Shown here piece after piece: positions 13,508-15,062 of a DNA stretch of 15,062 nucleotides. Source of the DNA: CAZJBS01 sp964544475 (GTDB taxonomy: Bacteria > CLD3 > SB21); assembly GCA_964544475.1 (NCBI GenBank), contig CAZJBS010000051.1, positions 1 through 15,062 on the forward strand. Direction: 5' to 3'. Position numbers and translations under genes: made by a program. The notes below the pieces were generated by a model. The model was not told the origin of the DNA. It was given only the letters and a program-made list of their open reading frames with translations, and did no database searches. Every line of letters starts with the position of its first letter. The first letter of the stretch is position 1.

Positions 13508-14915
13508 CGTGCGCATAGGTGTGGTAGTCCGAAACCACCGGTGAGTCATCCATCGTGAGGTTCCGGTTGCCGTCGATGGCGAGGAGCTTCAATCGGTCAA
13601 AATCTTCGCGCGTGAATGCCGCATTTCGAAGGGGGTAGATCGATTTGTTGGTCAGCAGCGGTTCGTTTTCGGGGAAGCCGAAATCGCGGACGGCGGTCGT
13701 CCAGTCGGGCGTATTGGGGATGGGCGAAAACGACGAGAGACTGACCCGGGCCCCCAGGTCGTGTACATAACGGATGCTGTCTTCCACTTCCGATGGTTTT
13801 TGACCCGGCAGACCCATGAGGAGATAGACGGTGACTTCGTGTCGCGGGAATCCGGATGTTTCCAGATTCCCGAGTGCACGGGACAGGTCGCAATCGGTCA
13901 CTTTGCGCATTTGGCGCTGGCGGTCGGGATTCCTGGTTTCATAACTCAGGCGTATGGTACGAAAACCGCTGCGGACCAGGAGATCGGCCAGTTCTTCATC
14001 GACCAGACGCGCAAAAAGCCCATTGGGCGTATGAAAGTTGACGGGCCATCTTTGCGCGACGGCATGCCTGAGAATGGGTTTGATATGGGCGTCGGCATTT
14101 ACAAACAGGGCATCGTCGTAGAAGGTGACATTCCGGATACCCATACCATTCACATAGTGATCGATTTCCTGAATGACGGACGCCGGACTTCGGCGGCTGA
14201 AGGTTGCTGTGAATTCGTGCGTGGCGCAAAACGAGCACGCATACGGGCACCCGCGGGACGTCATCATCGTCACATAGTCGAGTCGCGGATAAAGATGATA
14301 AGCGGGAAATGGATAGTCGTCGTAACCGCGATACGTCGTGGAGTGTTTCACGCCGATGGTTTCGGACAATAACGGCAAGATGGCGCGTTCACCCTCGCCG
14401 GCGATCACATGATCGGCGCCGGAAAAGGATCTTGCGAATTCGGTAAACAAGGTCGCATAGATGCCGCCGAGAAGGATGGGAATCTGACCAAACGTCTGAC
14501 GGGCCATGGCGATGGCTTCGTGTGCGCCCTGGTACCAATAGGTCATTCCGGACGTAACGAGCACCGCGGCGATTTGTCGGCGATCGCGGATGACTTCCAT
14601 ATTCCGGCGCAGGATGTCGGGCGGCATTCCGTAACGGTAATAATATCTTGGTACGTCTTTGAACAAGGCCGGCTTGTCGATTTTTTCCTTGTAAAAGAAC
14701 CCATCACCGTACGGTCGTGATTTGGGTTCGGTGCGGCCGGTGTGGGCGATCACGTCCGGATGCCAGCGGTCCATGGCGTCGAGGAGAATGACGTCGCAGC
14801 CTTGTTGTTCGAGAATGGCGCCAAGATACAACAGGCCCAGCGGCTTGATCCAGAGATCATAGGCCGCGAAGTCGTAGATGTACGGGTTGATGAGGAGGAT
14901 CGTTGGTTGATTCAC
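13500..14915 (-). CDS. Radical SAM protein with N-terminal B12-binding-like domain
   Basis: The 471-residue protein has an N-terminal Rossmann-like region (ILLINPYIYDFAAYDLWIKP at residues 6-25, then PLGLLYLGAILEQQGCDVIL) typical of class B/Elp3-like radical SAM proteins, followed by TSRGCPYACSFCATHEF (219-235) holding the CxxxCxxC cluster site Cys223/227/230. Later parts fit the partial TIM barrel: FYDDALFVN, LSYETRNPDRQ and VYLLMGLPGQKPSEVEDSI. The standard cobalamin DxHxxG motif is not visible, so B12 binding is doubtful. The reaction is unknown. GTG 14915 is the start; no ribosome site precedes it, and a promoter places transcription start exactly there. First gene of a six-gene minus-strand operon, overlapping the EnvC-like gene by 8 bases. 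Confidence 0.87.
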   Translation of the reverse strand: MNQPTILLINPYIYDFAAYDLWIKPLGLLYLGAILEQQGCDVILLDAMDRWHPDVIAHTGRTEPKSRPYGDGFFYKEKIDKPALFKDVPRYYYRYGMPPDILRRNMEVIRDRRQIAAVLVTSGMTYWYQGAHEAIAMARQTFGQIPILLGGIYATLFTEFARSFSGADHVIAGEGERAILPLLSETIGVKHSTTYRGYDDYPFPAYHLYPRLDYVTMMTSRGCPYACSFCATHEFTATFSRRSPASVIQEIDHYVNGMGIRNVTFYDDALFVNADAHIKPILRHAVAQRWPVNFHTPNGLFARLVDEELADLLVRSGFRTIRLSYETRNPDRQRQMRKVTDCDLSRALGNLETSGFPRHEVTVYLLMGLPGQKPSEVEDSIRYVHDLGARVSLSSFSPIPNTPDWTTAVRDFGFPENEPLLTNKSIYPLRNAAFTREDFDRLKLLAIDGNRNLTMDDSPVVSDYHTYAHDA

Positions 14916-14921
14916 GAAGTG

Positions 14922-14950
14922 AATGTAGAAAATCGTAAGGCGAAAGGCAA
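14922..14950 (-). promoter_or_regulatory. Candidate promoter of the 14915-9426 operon (TTGCCT-N17-TACATT)
   Basis: On the minus strand TTGCCT (14950-14945), a 17-base spacer, and TACATT (14927-14922). Six bases separate the -10 from the G of the GTG start at 14915, so the predicted first transcribed base is that G. The rest of 14951-15062 is AT-rich towards the right edge and shows no gene I can support. Confidence 0.6.
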
Positions 14951-15062
14951 CCGTCTCAATGCGTTCTCGGGCTGGGAAAAAAACGCTGACTGCTGCAAGG
15001 ATCCAATTCTAGTGCCGTTCCCATTAAGTTTTCTTGTTTTTTGAATTTCGTTTGTTGCGATA

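Noticed and set aside
15055..15062. TTGCGA at the right edge as a -35 of another TTGC-type promoter
   Set aside because: The matching -10 would lie outside the window, so it cannot be supported.
1..15062. tRNA genes, CRISPR arrays, insertion sequences, phage or defence genes
   Set aside because: I looked for cloverleaf-like segments, regularly spaced repeats, transposase or integrase motifs and toxin-antitoxin pairs and saw none; the genes are typical chromosomal ones.

Overview
The window looks like ordinary chromosome from a Gram-negative-type bacterium, probably an uncultivated lineage. GC content is moderately high, genes are dense with ATGA-type overlaps, and there is an exported EnvC-like cell-wall protein, a CstA transporter and bacterial type II fatty-acid synthesis (AccA). 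I cannot name the phylum from sequence alone. I see no tRNA, rRNA, CRISPR array, transposase or phage gene, and no gene-free stretch longer than about 190 bases.

Left part. The 3' end of an antibiotic-biosynthesis-monooxygenase-like gene (1-211, +) converges on cstA (224-2077, -). A DinB-family gene (2266-2778, -) lies upstream of cstA and is divergent from a + strand operon of ubiX, a TrmH/SpoU RNA methyltransferase and nadA (2894-5141). The dinB/ubiX intergenic region holds two back-to-back promoters around a perfect 10-bp palindrome. A 12-bp inverted repeat built from tandem heptamers sits between ubiX and the methyltransferase gene.

Middle. A second + strand operon (5259-9454) has its own promoter. 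It encodes a small all-helical protein, a PurE-like protein that has lost key catalytic positions, a dolichyl/polyprenyl-phosphate-mannose-synthase-like GT2, AccA, a YbgC-type thioesterase, a second DinB-family protein and a PAP2 phosphatase. The GT2, PAP2 and the facing flippase-like gene suggest polyprenyl-lipid and envelope work; AccA and the thioesterase belong to acyl-lipid metabolism.

Right part. A six-gene - strand operon runs from 14915 down to 9426: radical SAM protein, EnvC-like degenerate M23 protein, YbhN-like membrane protein, ThiE/TenI-like protein, universal stress protein and a MocA-like nucleotidyltransferase. Its last gene overlaps the PAP2 gene tail to tail.

Most notable observations: (1) four transcription units are preceded by near-identical promoter-like elements, TTGC-N2-N17-TAYATT, always with a 17-bp spacer, and two of them place the start of transcription on or next to the start codon, suggesting leaderless mRNAs; (2) the PurE-like protein carries Leu where class I PurE has its catalytic His and lacks the GSxSD loop; (3) the EnvC-like and ThiE-like proteins have also lost canonical active-site residues; (4) a symmetric operator candidate lies between dinB and ubiX. 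I do not see a complete new defence or biosynthetic system. The best candidate for undescribed biology is the helical-protein/PurE-like gene pair.
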